Notes under the pieces: generated by a model
What the model was told of the DNA's origin: nothing
The model's database searches: none
The model's input: the letters and a program-made list of their open reading frames with translations, nothing else
In this document: positions 52,829 to 61,987 of the stretch, piece after piece
Layout of the letters: every line of letters begins with the position of its first letter
Numbering within the stretch: position 1 is the first letter of the stretch
Position numbers and translations under genes: made by a program
From: an uncultured Bacteroidales bacterium
Lineage (GTDB): Bacteria > Bacteroidota > Bacteroidia > Bacteroidales > Paludibacteraceae
Reading direction: 5' to 3'
NCBI GenBank assembly: GCA_934728255.1
Contig: CAKVEC010000003.1
Location: forward strand, 1 to 64,000
DNA: 64,000 bases

Positions 52829-52860
52829 CTTGCAGGAATGATATTTTTGTCGTATCTTTG
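52829..52860 (+). promoter_or_regulatory. Promoter of the mini-antitoxin/PIN toxin operon
   Basis: CTTG at 52829-52832 (one base off) and TATCTTTG at 52853-52860 are 20 bases apart; expected start near 52867. Confidence 0.7.
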
Positions 52861-52934
52861 CGCTGACAAACGCTCTATCGCCTGTTTGGCACGGACTTTG
52901 TCGCACAGACTATACAAAAGAAAGGAACTATATT

Positions 52935-53069
52935 ATGGACGAGAACAAAACTACGACGCAGCAGACTACTGCCGACAAACCCAAAAGAGTAAGTAAGTTT
53001 TGGGAAGCCTGCCAAAAGTACAAAGACGATTGGATTATCTATGACCCGACAATTTTCGATCGTATTTGA
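52935..53069 (+). CDS. Putative mini-antitoxin (copy 1), 44 residues
   Basis: A 44-codon frame MDENKTTTQQTTADKPKR followed by VSKFWEACQKYKDDW and IIYDPT. It shares the layout M(D/E)xNxTTT, KR(V/I)SKFWEAC and a final DPT with the 42-residue ORF at 53130, so the two are paralogues. It is the first gene after the promoter. It has no DNA-binding motif. It is acidic at its end and has a Trp/Phe core segment, as expected for a peptide that wraps a toxin. It could be a leftover antitoxin whose own toxin was lost. Confidence 0.6.
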   Translation: MDENKTTTQQTTADKPKRVSKFWEACQKYKDDWIIYDPTIFDRI

Positions 53070-53129
53070 TGTATGTGTAATGGCGAAAACTATCATCATA
53101 AACTATTTAGAATACAAACAATAAAAATT

Positions 53130-53258
53130 ATGGAAAATAATACAACGACAACAAATCTTTCAGAGAATAAAAAATCTAAAAGAATTAGTAAATTTTGGGA
53201 AGCGTGTTTGCGTTCTCAAGGTACGATTATCATTAACGACCCAACGCTTTTGCCTTAA
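53130..53258 (+). CDS. Putative mini-antitoxin (copy 2), 42 residues, directly upstream of the PIN toxin
   Basis: A 42-codon frame with MENNTTTTNLSENKKSKR, then ISKFWEACLRSQ and IIINDPTLLP. Its TAA overlaps the toxin ATG by one base (TAATG), the tight coupling usual for antitoxin-toxin pairs. It matches the 44-residue ORF 60 bases upstream in the KRxSKFWEAC core and the DPT near the end. I do not recognise the family, which lacks the AbrB, RHH and Phd DNA-binding folds of known VapB partners; the role is inferred from position and size. Confidence 0.65.
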   Translation: MENNTTTTNLSENKKSKRISKFWEACLRSQGTIIINDPTLLP

Positions 53259-53674
53259 TGCGATATTTGTTAGATACTAATATATTTATTTATGCCGCAA
53301 CTGCAAAAGACTGGTTGTGTCGGGATGTGCAAGCGATTTTGGATGACTATGATAATCAATTGTATATTAGTGCGGAATCTGTAAAAGAGTTAGTGCATCT
53401 GTATAGGTGTAAGGGTGTATGTGCAACACAATGGAAGTCTGCAACGGATATGGTTCGTGATATTGAGGATAACTATTTCATTACAGTGCTGCCTATCCGC
53501 AAGGAGCATCTGCTTACTTATGCAGGCTTGGACACACCGGAGTTTCATAACGATCCGTCAGACCACGTGATCATAGCGCAGGCTATCACTGAGAATATGC
53601 CTCTTATCTCCAGCGACTTGAAGTTCCCTTTCTATATACAGCAGGGATTGGACTTGGTACTGAATAAGAAATAA
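53258..53674 (+). CDS. PIN-domain ribonuclease, VapC-like toxin
   Basis: A 138-residue PIN protein. MRYLLDTNIFIYAA places the first acidic residue at D6; E44 (VKELVHLY), D102 (NDPSDHVIIAQA, with D99 close by) and D120 (LISSDLKF) complete the four-acid Mg2+ site. Length and order match VapC-family toxins, which cut tRNA or rRNA. The start overlaps the end of the 42-residue ORF, so a type II toxin-antitoxin pair is likely. It lies between two blocks of AATGG elements, which suggests it may be a mobile or recently inserted unit. The RNA target is unknown. Confidence 0.88.
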   Translation: MRYLLDTNIFIYAATAKDWLCRDVQAILDDYDNQLYISAESVKELVHLYRCKGVCATQWKSATDMVRDIEDNYFITVLPIRKEHLLTYAGLDTPEFHNDPSDHVIIAQAITENMPLISSDLKFPFYIQQGLDLVLNKK

Positions 53675-53689
53675 GGCTATGAGAAAACT

Positions 53690-53829
53690 TTTAATGGTGT
53701 TTTTAATGGCTGTTAGTGGAGGAAAAATTAATGGTTAATTAACGTCAATTAACGGAGTCATAAATATCGTGTGTCGGTGCTGATATACGGAGAAAAAATT
53801 AATGGCTAAATTAACGGCAATTAATGGAG
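53690..53829 (+). repeat. Second cluster of AATGG elements (three direct copies)
   Basis: Copies at 53690-53721, 53728-53757 and 53799-53829. The 66-base block from 53701 matches the block from 52681 at about 60 positions by eye, at a distance of exactly 1020 bases, so the toxin-antitoxin genes lie between long direct repeats. Confidence 0.85.
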
Positions 53830-53931
53830 CCCCAAAAATACTGGGTGGACAATTGGTGGAGACAGAAAGCAAAGCGGTAATTCAATAGGGCGAGTTATCG
53901 CTTTTTGTGTCTATATGTCTGTAATAATTAT

Positions 53932-55605
53932 ATGTTAAGGCTAAAATACATATTGATGTTTCTGCTGCTGTCGCTGACAGCGGTCCCGTATAGCAGTGCA
54001 CAGACCGCTGTTTCTTGGCAGGTTAATTCTCTTGCTATAGATACTATGGCGGTGGGGGCGGACGAAGATGCTGCCAGTTGGACATGCCGTCTCCTGCAAG
54101 CCTCGCTGAAAGCCCCCTACTATTTCTGCGATTGTTACGAGGGTGGTTCCACATTCCGTTTCCCGCTGAGCGAACAGATATCCGATACCGTGTGGTACAC
54201 CGCCTCGGTGGACGATGTGCGCAAGGGGCTGACCGCCTACTGGTTTGCCGACTGCTCGGTTACGCTTGAGGTCTATGCCCTCTGCTCCAGCAAGACGCCT
54301 ACTATCTCTATGACCATCGGGCGCGACCAGATGCGCGAGATGGATGCCGCTTCTATCAACCAAAAGATAGACGAGATGGGCGATGCGGCAGGACAAGTGC
54401 TCTCTGCACTGACACCCCATATCCGCGTTTACCCGAATGGCAAATGTACAGGGCAAGTGTATGTCTTTCCCTACAACGAGGGCCCTCACTCCACCTGCGA
54501 GGCAACCCTGCCCGTCCGGACGAGTATGACCTATGTGAGCAACCATTCGGACGATGTCTATGAGTGGGAAGCAAGCCGCTTGCCGCAAAGCGGAAGTGTG
54601 TTTGTACAATGGAAAGAGGCAAAAAACAATCCGTGCCACGTATGGGTAACCCAAGGCAGTTGCTCCGGCATCGAGGTAGCCCGCACCACACTGTCTGACT
54701 CCACCAAACTCTTTTTCCCTGATAAATCGCTGATACAGAACGCCCGCCGGGCAGGCGAATCGCTGTTCTTCCATTTCGACCACGCTTCGGATAAGGTGGG
54801 GCGTATCCGTTTCCGCACCAATCCGCGCTTTGTTCCGCAGGTTACCGACACCACTATCTGCCAGGGGCTCGGGCTGCAACTATCCGACACATTGCTCACC
54901 CAAACCACCCGCTACAACAATGATACTGCGTGGCACAGGGGCGATACGGTGTATGTCCGTGCCTACAACCTGACTATCACTGCCCCCGAACCGCAACGCG
55001 ACACTATGCGCGTACGGGCAGACCAACTGCCGATGGTCTATCGCAACCAGGAGTATATCGCCAAGGGCGGATATGGCGACTATGATTTTACCATCCATAC
55101 CGCCGGGCAGTGCGACGAACGCTATCTGCTCAGCGTTGAGCATCTGACTACACACACTTCGCTCAGCATAGATACTACTGTCTGCGAAGGCAAGACCATA
55201 GAAATCAACGGCGTGGCATACAGCCGGGATACCACCATACAGAGTGCGGGCTGGATCGACGACGACACCTATGCCGATATGGATATACGTATCTCCTTCT
55301 CCGCCCCCGAGACGGAGTATGATACCGTATATGTCCTGCCGGCGGATATGGAGGAAGGCTATTTCTACGAGGAAGCCAACCAATGGATAGATGCCTATGG
55401 CGACTATAGTTATACGATTACGCGCAGAAACCAATGCACACGCAGGGTGGAACTCTCGGTGCGGGAACAGATACCTACTGCGGTGGCGGATCCTCGGCAG
55501 ACGACACCCGTGTCTCGTCTCTATTGCGCCCCCGATGGTACGGTTTATGTGGTGCGCAGCGGCAAACGATATACCCTGCTCGGGCAGACCTTAATTAATA
55601 ATTAA
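53932..55605 (+). CDS. Exported protein with T9SS-type end, unknown function
   Basis: A 557-residue protein from the ATG at 53932 (MLRLKYILMFLLLSL); the frame continues upstream to an ATG at 53905, but this would bury the signal peptide. Signal about 1-23. The body is beta-rich, with DTTICQGLGLQLSDTLL and DTTVCEGKTIEINGVAYSRDT, a Cys-containing repeat that also occurs in the 2069-residue neighbour (DTVCDGDVYTW). The end SRLYCAPDGTVYVVRSGKRYTLLGQTL has the NGxxYxLLG type of C-terminal domain. The last residues LINN and the stop come from a 7-bp array (55593-55613). No enzyme motif is seen. Confidence 0.7.
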   Translation: MLRLKYILMFLLLSLTAVPYSSAQTAVSWQVNSLAIDTMAVGADEDAASWTCRLLQASLKAPYYFCDCYEGGSTFRFPLSEQISDTVWYTASVDDVRKGLTAYWFADCSVTLEVYALCSSKTPTISMTIGRDQMREMDAASINQKIDEMGDAAGQVLSALTPHIRVYPNGKCTGQVYVFPYNEGPHSTCEATLPVRTSMTYVSNHSDDVYEWEASRLPQSGSVFVQWKEAKNNPCHVWVTQGSCSGIEVARTTLSDSTKLFFPDKSLIQNARRAGESLFFHFDHASDKVGRIRFRTNPRFVPQVTDTTICQGLGLQLSDTLLTQTTRYNNDTAWHRGDTVYVRAYNLTITAPEPQRDTMRVRADQLPMVYRNQEYIAKGGYGDYDFTIHTAGQCDERYLLSVEHLTTHTSLSIDTTVCEGKTIEINGVAYSRDTTIQSAGWIDDDTYADMDIRISFSAPETEYDTVYVLPADMEEGYFYEEANQWIDAYGDYSYTITRRNQCTRRVELSVREQIPTAVADPRQTTPVSRLYCAPDGTVYVVRSGKRYTLLGQTLINN

Positions 55606-55613
55606 GAATTAAC
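55593..55613 (+). repeat. 7-bp array over the stop codon of the 53932 gene
   Basis: AATTAAT, AATTAAG and AATTAAC in 7-base register; the stop TAA (55603-55605) lies in the second unit. Confidence 0.75.
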
Positions 55614-55624
55614 ATACAAAGTCG

Positions 55625-55657
55625 GGTGGATGTCAGGTGGATGACGGGTGGATAGAC
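55625..55657 (+). repeat. 11-bp tandem array, three units
   Basis: GGTGGATGTCA, GGTGGATGACG and GGTGGATAGAC at exact 11-base spacing, immediately followed by a second 11-bp array with a different unit. Confidence 0.85.
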
Positions 55658-55661
55658 TTTC

Positions 55662-55694
55662 TATCCTATGCGTATCCTAAGCGCATCCTATAAC
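55662..55694 (+). repeat. 11-bp tandem array, three units (same unit as at 23035)
   Basis: TATCCTATGCG, TATCCTAAGCG and CATCCTATAAC. The first unit is identical to the array near 23035-23067. Confidence 0.85.
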
Positions 55695-55747
55695 AAATTG
55701 TATGGAGAATTTAGGACAAAATAGAAACGTAAAAAATACAATATACA

Positions 55748-58700
55748 ATGAAAAAACTTTATCTTCTGATTGTGGCCGCAATGCTATGCTGTCTTCCGGC
55801 AATGGCTATCGGCAAAGGCGATGGTTCTACCAAAGCCAATGCCATAGAGTTTGACTGGGAGAACGGCAACGTGCAGGGAGGCAGTGCCTCTGCGGTATGG
55901 TATCGTGTTTCGTTAGACCCTGTTTATGAGGAAGAAACACCTACCTTGGCTATTTTTCTAACCAACCTGACTGACAATGCAGCTAATGTGCATATTCAAG
56001 GTACATTGGCAGGGCAGACCGAGAAGCGCGATTATACGCTGTCGGGCAAAGAGTATCGTGTATGGACGGTAGCCGGCGGAATGCTTATCCAGATGAAGCA
56101 GACCGAGGTCTATCTCTGCCTGACCACCGACCAGCGTATCGCTATCACCTCCAAGGTGTACGCTACGTCCGACATCGATGATGCTTGTCTCAACGCCACC
56201 GTGTTCAACTGGACGGCCGGTGTGTCGCAAACCGCAGAGAGCGTGTGGTACAAGGTGGACCTGCGTGCCGCCAAAGCCGCTACCGACAAGGAAATAACCG
56301 TCCTTGTCAGCAACCAAGGTTCGGCTGCCGCTACAGTTACCGGCGGCATTAGTTTCGATTGCCCGAGTACGGGTTTGACCTCGCGCGGAGCCTGGTTAGC
56401 TGCGGGGCAGACCTACACCAAAACCATCAGCCGCTCTATACTGGATATGCTGTCGGCTGATGAGGTCTATGTGCGTGTCGATAGCAAGCAACCCCTGCAA
56501 ATCAAGGCGCAGTTGGTGGATGTTGATGCTTCGAGTAGCCCTGTTTTTGATGGCACCGCTGCTGCAGAAGCCGTTTTGAATACCACTTACAACACAGGTG
56601 CCGGGGAATATATCTACAAGATACGCTTGGCATCGCTCCGCGAGAAAGGGATGGTTCCCGAACTGACGGTCGTCAATCGTGGGACTGCCAAGGCTACTAT
56701 CAAAGCCGAGATAGCGTTTGTTGCTAAACCATACAGCGTTACTGCCCGCACTATGCAACTCGATGTAGACGCTTCGGCTACCAAAACCATAGAGCCGAAT
56801 CTCTTGGACGGACTGAATGCCGAGTATGTATATGTGCGTGTTACTTCCGACCAACCGATATCGTTCTCCGGTCGTCTCCGTCGTCTCCACGAGGGTGAAG
56901 CCTGCAAGACAAGTATGGACTTTGTCTGGGACAAAGAGCATCGCCAGTCTGCCAATACCACCGTTTGGTATGCTGTGGATATCAAGTCCGCCAAAGCCGA
57001 CAAGAAAGATATTCTGCTCCACGTGAAGAACCTCGGCAGCAAGACGGCTTCGCTCAAAGGCAGCATTGCCTTTGAATGTCCGTATAGCGATCTGCAGACC
57101 GTTTCGCGTACACTTGCTGCACAGGCACAAAACGATAAGACCATCAGCTGGAATACCTTCGGTATGATGGCGAGCGACACGGTATATGTGGGTGTAGAAA
57201 CCGACCAAAACATAGTATTCAGTGCCGAGATGGTGGATATGCCTGCCAAAGTGGAAGACGATGCGTGCCTCCATGCTACGGCTTTCGACTGGACATATGG
57301 ACACAAACAGGCTGCCCAAGATACCGTTTGGTACAAGGTCGGACTGGCAGACGTGCGCAATACCACGCTGGTGCCGACCCTGACTATCAACAACCTCGGT
57401 GCGGCTACCGCACAGATCGAGGCGGAGATGAGCCTTGAGTGCCCCGATAACGTAGCCAACACCGAGCGCACCATGTCGCTCGCTGCAGGCGGCAAGTATG
57501 AGAAGATGTTCGGGCGCGATTTTATCAACGGCATCGACAAGAGCATTGACACCCTCTATTTCCGTGTCATCTCTTCGCAACCGATTTCTTTCCATGTTAC
57601 GATGACCAAAGAGGACGCCGGCAGCAGTTGCCGCTCGGCGGTTCTGTTCAACTGGGTAAGCGGCAACGACCAGAAAGCCGATGACGCACTCTGGTATATG
57701 GTGGATCTGCGTGCTGCCAAACAGGGGAACAAAGATATCCGTGTCAGCATCACCAATAAGGCGAACGCTGCTGCCGATGTAGAGGCGCAGGTGGCATTCA
57801 CCTGCCCGTGCGATGTTCCGCAAACACAGACTACCACGCTTCGCGGCTTGCAGACCAAGACCACTACGATTGCCCACTCTACATTGGAGACCCTGGGCGA
57901 TACCGTCTATGTGCGCTTGAGCAGTTCGCAGGCAGTACACGTCGAGGCGGAACTGGTTGATCCGGAGCCGTTCACTACCATCGATTGCCCCGACGATATG
58001 GTGGCTTTCGCTTGGGGACAACGTTATACCACCACCGCCGATACGACATGGTACTATGTCAGCAAAGCGGTGCTGGACGAGATGATCACATCGGCAAAGA
58101 CCCCGCGTATCTACCTCCAAAGTGCTACGGCGCAAACCGTTACCGCACAGGTGGCTTACCACTGCCCGATTACAGAGGCTATGCAGAGCAAATCGGTAAG
58201 CGTAGGTGCAGGACAGGAACTATATAAATTAGTGGAGCGTAGTACCGCAGAGCAATTGGCTGCTAAGCACGACAGCATCATGGTAATGCTGATTGGCAGC
58301 GGACTTCGCTTCCAAGTGGACTTGGTTGACCCGAATACCGGCGAGGACTGCTTGCATGCCGTCAACTATGCGGTAGGCGACACCTGTATCCAGGACGAGA
58401 CTACCACCCGCTGGTACCGCTTGGATAAGCGTGCTGTGGTTGCCCTTGATAAACTGATTACTTTCAGCATCGAGAACCTCGGCACCAAAGCGGGAACGCT
58501 GCAAGCCGGACTCTATACGAGTTGCGATTCCGCAGCGATTATGGCAGAGTCGTTTGCACTCGGCATCGGGCAGAAACGCAGCAAAGAGATCAGTAGCGAT
58601 GTCTTCAGTGCCTTCGGTTCGGATTATCTCTATCTGAAACTCACTACCACTGCCGGTCAGCAGGCGCGTATCACTTCTTCGGTGCGCGACTTTGCTACCA

Positions 58701-61700
58701 TCGAGCCTGTTACGGCTTGTGCCGAGGCTGTCGAGGCAGTGCCGAATACTACATATAATGTTGAGGCTGGCGTGCCGACATGGTATGCCGTAGATATCCG
58801 CAACCTGCAGGAGAATACTTCAGGTAATGGTACGCTTACTATCCGCAACCTCGACAATACCCCTGTTACTGCCAAGGCGGAGATCAGTTGGGTATGCCCC
58901 GTGGAGCATGAGATGACTTTCCGTCAGCGTACTATCGCCGGTGGCGAGTCGCTGGTATATACCGTAGAGCGCACACAGTTCAATGCGTTCGATAGCGCAC
59001 GCGTCTATGTACGCGTCAGTGCCGACCGCGCTGTATCGTTCCGCTTCGATATTACGCTGAGCAAGGGCGACGACTGTCTCAATGCCATTGATTTCGATTG
59101 GGTCAACGGCAATATCCACCCGGGTAGCACGGATCAGGAGAAAACCAGTTGCTTGTGGTATCAGGTGCGTTTGGATTCTACCTCTATTCCAGAGGGCTAC
59201 GACCTCCGTTTGTCTATCGTCAATCTCAATAAGCAGGAGCAAACCGGGACCAGTGCAAAGATTATGTGGGAGTGCGACCAGGAGGTAAAGTATCTGGAGC
59301 ATACACTCGCTGCAGGCGATACCATCTCGCAGAATATTGACCGCGATGTGATCAAACAAGCCGGCTGGCCTAACTTGCAAATCCTCTATTGCTCGGACAA
59401 GACCACCAAGATCTTTGCCGATTTTGTACCGGAGGCAGAGCGTGTACAGGGCTTTGATACTATCTATGCCACCACTTGCGACGGTGCGGAATACCGCGAT
59501 TCTATCTTTGTCGGTGACCAGTGGTATTATATCAATATGATGGTCTTTGACGATGATATTGCTTCGCAGCAACTTGATACCACTATCAGTTGGCGCGACG
59601 GCATCGCTATGCGTGACTCCGTACTCACCTACAAGGTAAAACCGCTCGTTGCTGCCAAACAGATACCTGCAGAGCAGTTGAAAACGATTAATGCAATGCC
59701 GTTGCTGGTAGAGGGTATGAGCCTGTTTGTTGATCCGTCGCTCGATGCATTGCGTCGCTATTATAACGGCATCGATACCATATCGCCGATTGATACTATC
59801 TATTGGTCGGACGATGCAGCAGGTTCTGCGTGGGCGGATACCACTATTATCCTCCCCAAGGATATACATACCAAGACGCTCTGGCTGCATATCGAGGACT
59901 CGTGCGAGAATGTATTGAATTTCCCCTATACCTTTATGGTGGCTCCGTGGCGCACCGACAGCATTGCTTTGTATGATACGGTTTGCCCGAATACGGCTTC
60001 ACAGTTGCTGCCGAATACAACCATTCATCAAGATACCATTATCCGCACTCCCAAACAACTGATTGTGCCGGATACGCTCGGTCGCCCGCGTACTATGGAT
60101 TCGTTGTATGTCTATACTATCAAGGTGAAGACCCTTCCTGTTCTCTATACCACATTGACCTATCAACCGTCGGTGGCTTGTGGTAAGAGCATCAACACCG
60201 CTCGTGCTACGACTTCGCTTGTACGCCAGTTTGAGCAGGACAAGAACGAAACCGATATGACTGTCGAGTCCGTTGTATGGCAGCGCAAGGATACGCTGAC
60301 CGGTACATATGGCGAGGTTACTGCCGACCGATTGGGCAAAGATGAGAACAAGGTGATCCTGCGCTATGTGGCTGTTACCGAATGTGGTGATTCACTATTT
60401 AGTCAGGACTTTGATTTCGTCCCCGAGGCATATATATATAAGGTGGCTCCCGAGATTCAAGCCGAGGTCTGCGCAGGCAGCGAGTACTTCGGCCGTGTAA
60501 GTTCGCACATCATTCTTAATGACACCACATGGAATGATTCGATTACTATCCACGACACCGATATGGACTTCGACTCGGTATATGTCTATAACATCACAAC
60601 GCTCAAACTGCTCAAAGATACCATCGAGCGTGATACCGTTTGCGATGGCGATGTCTATACATGGCGTAATATGACGCTCTCCGAGACCGGTGTTTATTAC
60701 GATACTATCTACTACGAAGCAGGCTGCGAAAAAGAATGCTATACCCTCTATCTGACGGTTCTCTCCGCTACGGATATGCCGGAGGAAACGGCTGCTATTA
60801 AGGAAGGACAGACCTATGTATGGCATACTTGGCGCGATCAGACTCTCATGGAAGCAGGCACGTATCATGATACGGCACGCTATGCTGCTACCGGGTGCGA
60901 CAGCGTACGCTATACGCTCACGCTGACGGTTATCTCAGCCCCCGCCGAAGAGAAAACAATCATAGATACGGTTTGCGCAGGTAGCGAGTATGTTTCTCGT
61001 TTGCAGACGCTTACTATCTATAGTGATACCACTTGGACGGAAAGCGTACGTGTATCCGATCCGACTAATGGTGATACCGATTCGCTCTATCATTACCAAC
61101 TCTATGTATATCACCTCTTTATGCCGGCTATTGCGCAAGGCGATGTTTTGGCTGTGTGCGGTCAGGTGGTAGATACCGCTCATGCTACGGCTGCCATTGA
61201 GCAGGCTGTCGCTGCCGATCCGCTCTTTGCACCCAACACCGCTATCCGCTGGTTCTTGAAGCAGAACGATACATGGAGCAGTATGGCAGATAAGGCACTG
61301 GATGGACAAATGAAAGAAGTAACCGTCCGCTGCGAGATAAGTAGCGATTGTGCTTCTGCAGACACCACGTTTGTCGTCTTGGTTGAGCAACCTACGGCGG
61401 ACAACGATCCTGCGTTGAGCAACCTGCCCGCCAAATCGATGTACTCCGACCGGCTGCTGATGATCAACCTCAATAGCATACGTGAGCAGTTCCCCGACTG
61501 GAACATCACCGAGACAGATGTACACTGGTACAAGATGGCAGGTGAGACACCCGATGTCAATGCCGATACCGAGGTGGCTACGGGCTTCTACTATACTACG
61601 GACAATGCCGAGACACTGCAAGGCGCATACTACGCTCGTATTACGCATACGGCAACTTCTGAGAACGATTGCGCAGCAGAAGCACGCACGGTCATCCTTA

Positions 61701-61957
61701 CTTGCGCTAATAGCATCAAAGCACCCGAGTTGCGTCCGAATATCGCACAGCCCGAGCAGCAGATACAGGTGCTGAACCTCAATCCGGATATGGAAACCAA
61801 TATCGTGGTTTATACTTCCACCGGACAAAAGATTGCCGCTTATACATCGCACGATGCTGAGACATTCCTTATGAGTGCTGCTTCCGATACGGGCTACTAT
61901 ATGGTGGATGTACAATGCAATGGCGAAAAGATTACTTTGCGCTACGTGGTTAAGTAA
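55748..61957 (+). CDS. Giant T9SS surface protein with about ten tandem beta domains (2069 residues)
   Basis: Signal peptide 1-20. About ten repeats of 110-125 residues run from residue 34 to about 1240. Each starts (D)ACLNA-x-x-F-x-W-x-x-G-x-x-Q and continues with WY-x-V-D-L, then a strand like ITVLVSNQGSAAATV, a CP pair and D-x-VYVRV-x-S-x-QP. Later parts have Cys-containing lines such as DTVCDGDVYTW and DTVCAGSEYVS, which look like another repeat family. The end (QQIQVLNLNPDMETNIVVYTS..YYMVDVQCNGEKITLRYV) is a type A sorting domain. Repeats of this sort fit a stalk or adhesin. The outer-membrane barrel gene follows 30 bases later. Confidence 0.85.
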   Translation: MKKLYLLIVAAMLCCLPAMAIGKGDGSTKANAIEFDWENGNVQGGSASAVWYRVSLDPVYEEETPTLAIFLTNLTDNAANVHIQGTLAGQTEKRDYTLSGKEYRVWTVAGGMLIQMKQTEVYLCLTTDQRIAITSKVYATSDIDDACLNATVFNWTAGVSQTAESVWYKVDLRAAKAATDKEITVLVSNQGSAAATVTGGISFDCPSTGLTSRGAWLAAGQTYTKTISRSILDMLSADEVYVRVDSKQPLQIKAQLVDVDASSSPVFDGTAAAEAVLNTTYNTGAGEYIYKIRLASLREKGMVPELTVVNRGTAKATIKAEIAFVAKPYSVTARTMQLDVDASATKTIEPNLLDGLNAEYVYVRVTSDQPISFSGRLRRLHEGEACKTSMDFVWDKEHRQSANTTVWYAVDIKSAKADKKDILLHVKNLGSKTASLKGSIAFECPYSDLQTVSRTLAAQAQNDKTISWNTFGMMASDTVYVGVETDQNIVFSAEMVDMPAKVEDDACLHATAFDWTYGHKQAAQDTVWYKVGLADVRNTTLVPTLTINNLGAATAQIEAEMSLECPDNVANTERTMSLAAGGKYEKMFGRDFINGIDKSIDTLYFRVISSQPISFHVTMTKEDAGSSCRSAVLFNWVSGNDQKADDALWYMVDLRAAKQGNKDIRVSITNKANAAADVEAQVAFTCPCDVPQTQTTTLRGLQTKTTTIAHSTLETLGDTVYVRLSSSQAVHVEAELVDPEPFTTIDCPDDMVAFAWGQRYTTTADTTWYYVSKAVLDEMITSAKTPRIYLQSATAQTVTAQVAYHCPITEAMQSKSVSVGAGQELYKLVERSTAEQLAAKHDSIMVMLIGSGLRFQVDLVDPNTGEDCLHAVNYAVGDTCIQDETTTRWYRLDKRAVVALDKLITFSIENLGTKAGTLQAGLYTSCDSAAIMAESFALGIGQKRSKEISSDVFSAFGSDYLYLKLTTTAGQQARITSSVRDFATIEPVTACAEAVEAVPNTTYNVEAGVPTWYAVDIRNLQENTSGNGTLTIRNLDNTPVTAKAEISWVCPVEHEMTFRQRTIAGGESLVYTVERTQFNAFDSARVYVRVSADRAVSFRFDITLSKGDDCLNAIDFDWVNGNIHPGSTDQEKTSCLWYQVRLDSTSIPEGYDLRLSIVNLNKQEQTGTSAKIMWECDQEVKYLEHTLAAGDTISQNIDRDVIKQAGWPNLQILYCSDKTTKIFADFVPEAERVQGFDTIYATTCDGAEYRDSIFVGDQWYYINMMVFDDDIASQQLDTTISWRDGIAMRDSVLTYKVKPLVAAKQIPAEQLKTINAMPLLVEGMSLFVDPSLDALRRYYNGIDTISPIDTIYWSDDAAGSAWADTTIILPKDIHTKTLWLHIEDSCENVLNFPYTFMVAPWRTDSIALYDTVCPNTASQLLPNTTIHQDTIIRTPKQLIVPDTLGRPRTMDSLYVYTIKVKTLPVLYTTLTYQPSVACGKSINTARATTSLVRQFEQDKNETDMTVESVVWQRKDTLTGTYGEVTADRLGKDENKVILRYVAVTECGDSLFSQDFDFVPEAYIYKVAPEIQAEVCAGSEYFGRVSSHIILNDTTWNDSITIHDTDMDFDSVYVYNITTLKLLKDTIERDTVCDGDVYTWRNMTLSETGVYYDTIYYEAGCEKECYTLYLTVLSATDMPEETAAIKEGQTYVWHTWRDQTLMEAGTYHDTARYAATGCDSVRYTLTLTVISAPAEEKTIIDTVCAGSEYVSRLQTLTIYSDTTWTESVRVSDPTNGDTDSLYHYQLYVYHLFMPAIAQGDVLAVCGQVVDTAHATAAIEQAVAADPLFAPNTAIRWFLKQNDTWSSMADKALDGQMKEVTVRCEISSDCASADTTFVVLVEQPTADNDPALSNLPAKSMYSDRLLMINLNSIREQFPDWNITETDVHWYKMAGETPDVNADTEVATGFYYTTDNAETLQGAYYARITHTATSENDCAAEARTVILTCANSIKAPELRPNIAQPEQQIQVLNLNPDMETNIVVYTSTGQKIAAYTSHDAETFLMSAASDTGYYMVDVQCNGEKITLRYVVK

Positions 61958-61987
61958 ACGGATTGACAAACTAATAATTACGATACA

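Noticed and set aside
56396..58162. 588-codon minus-strand frame opposite the repeat protein
   Set aside because: Produced by the repeated coding pattern on the plus strand; has no motif and no promoter.
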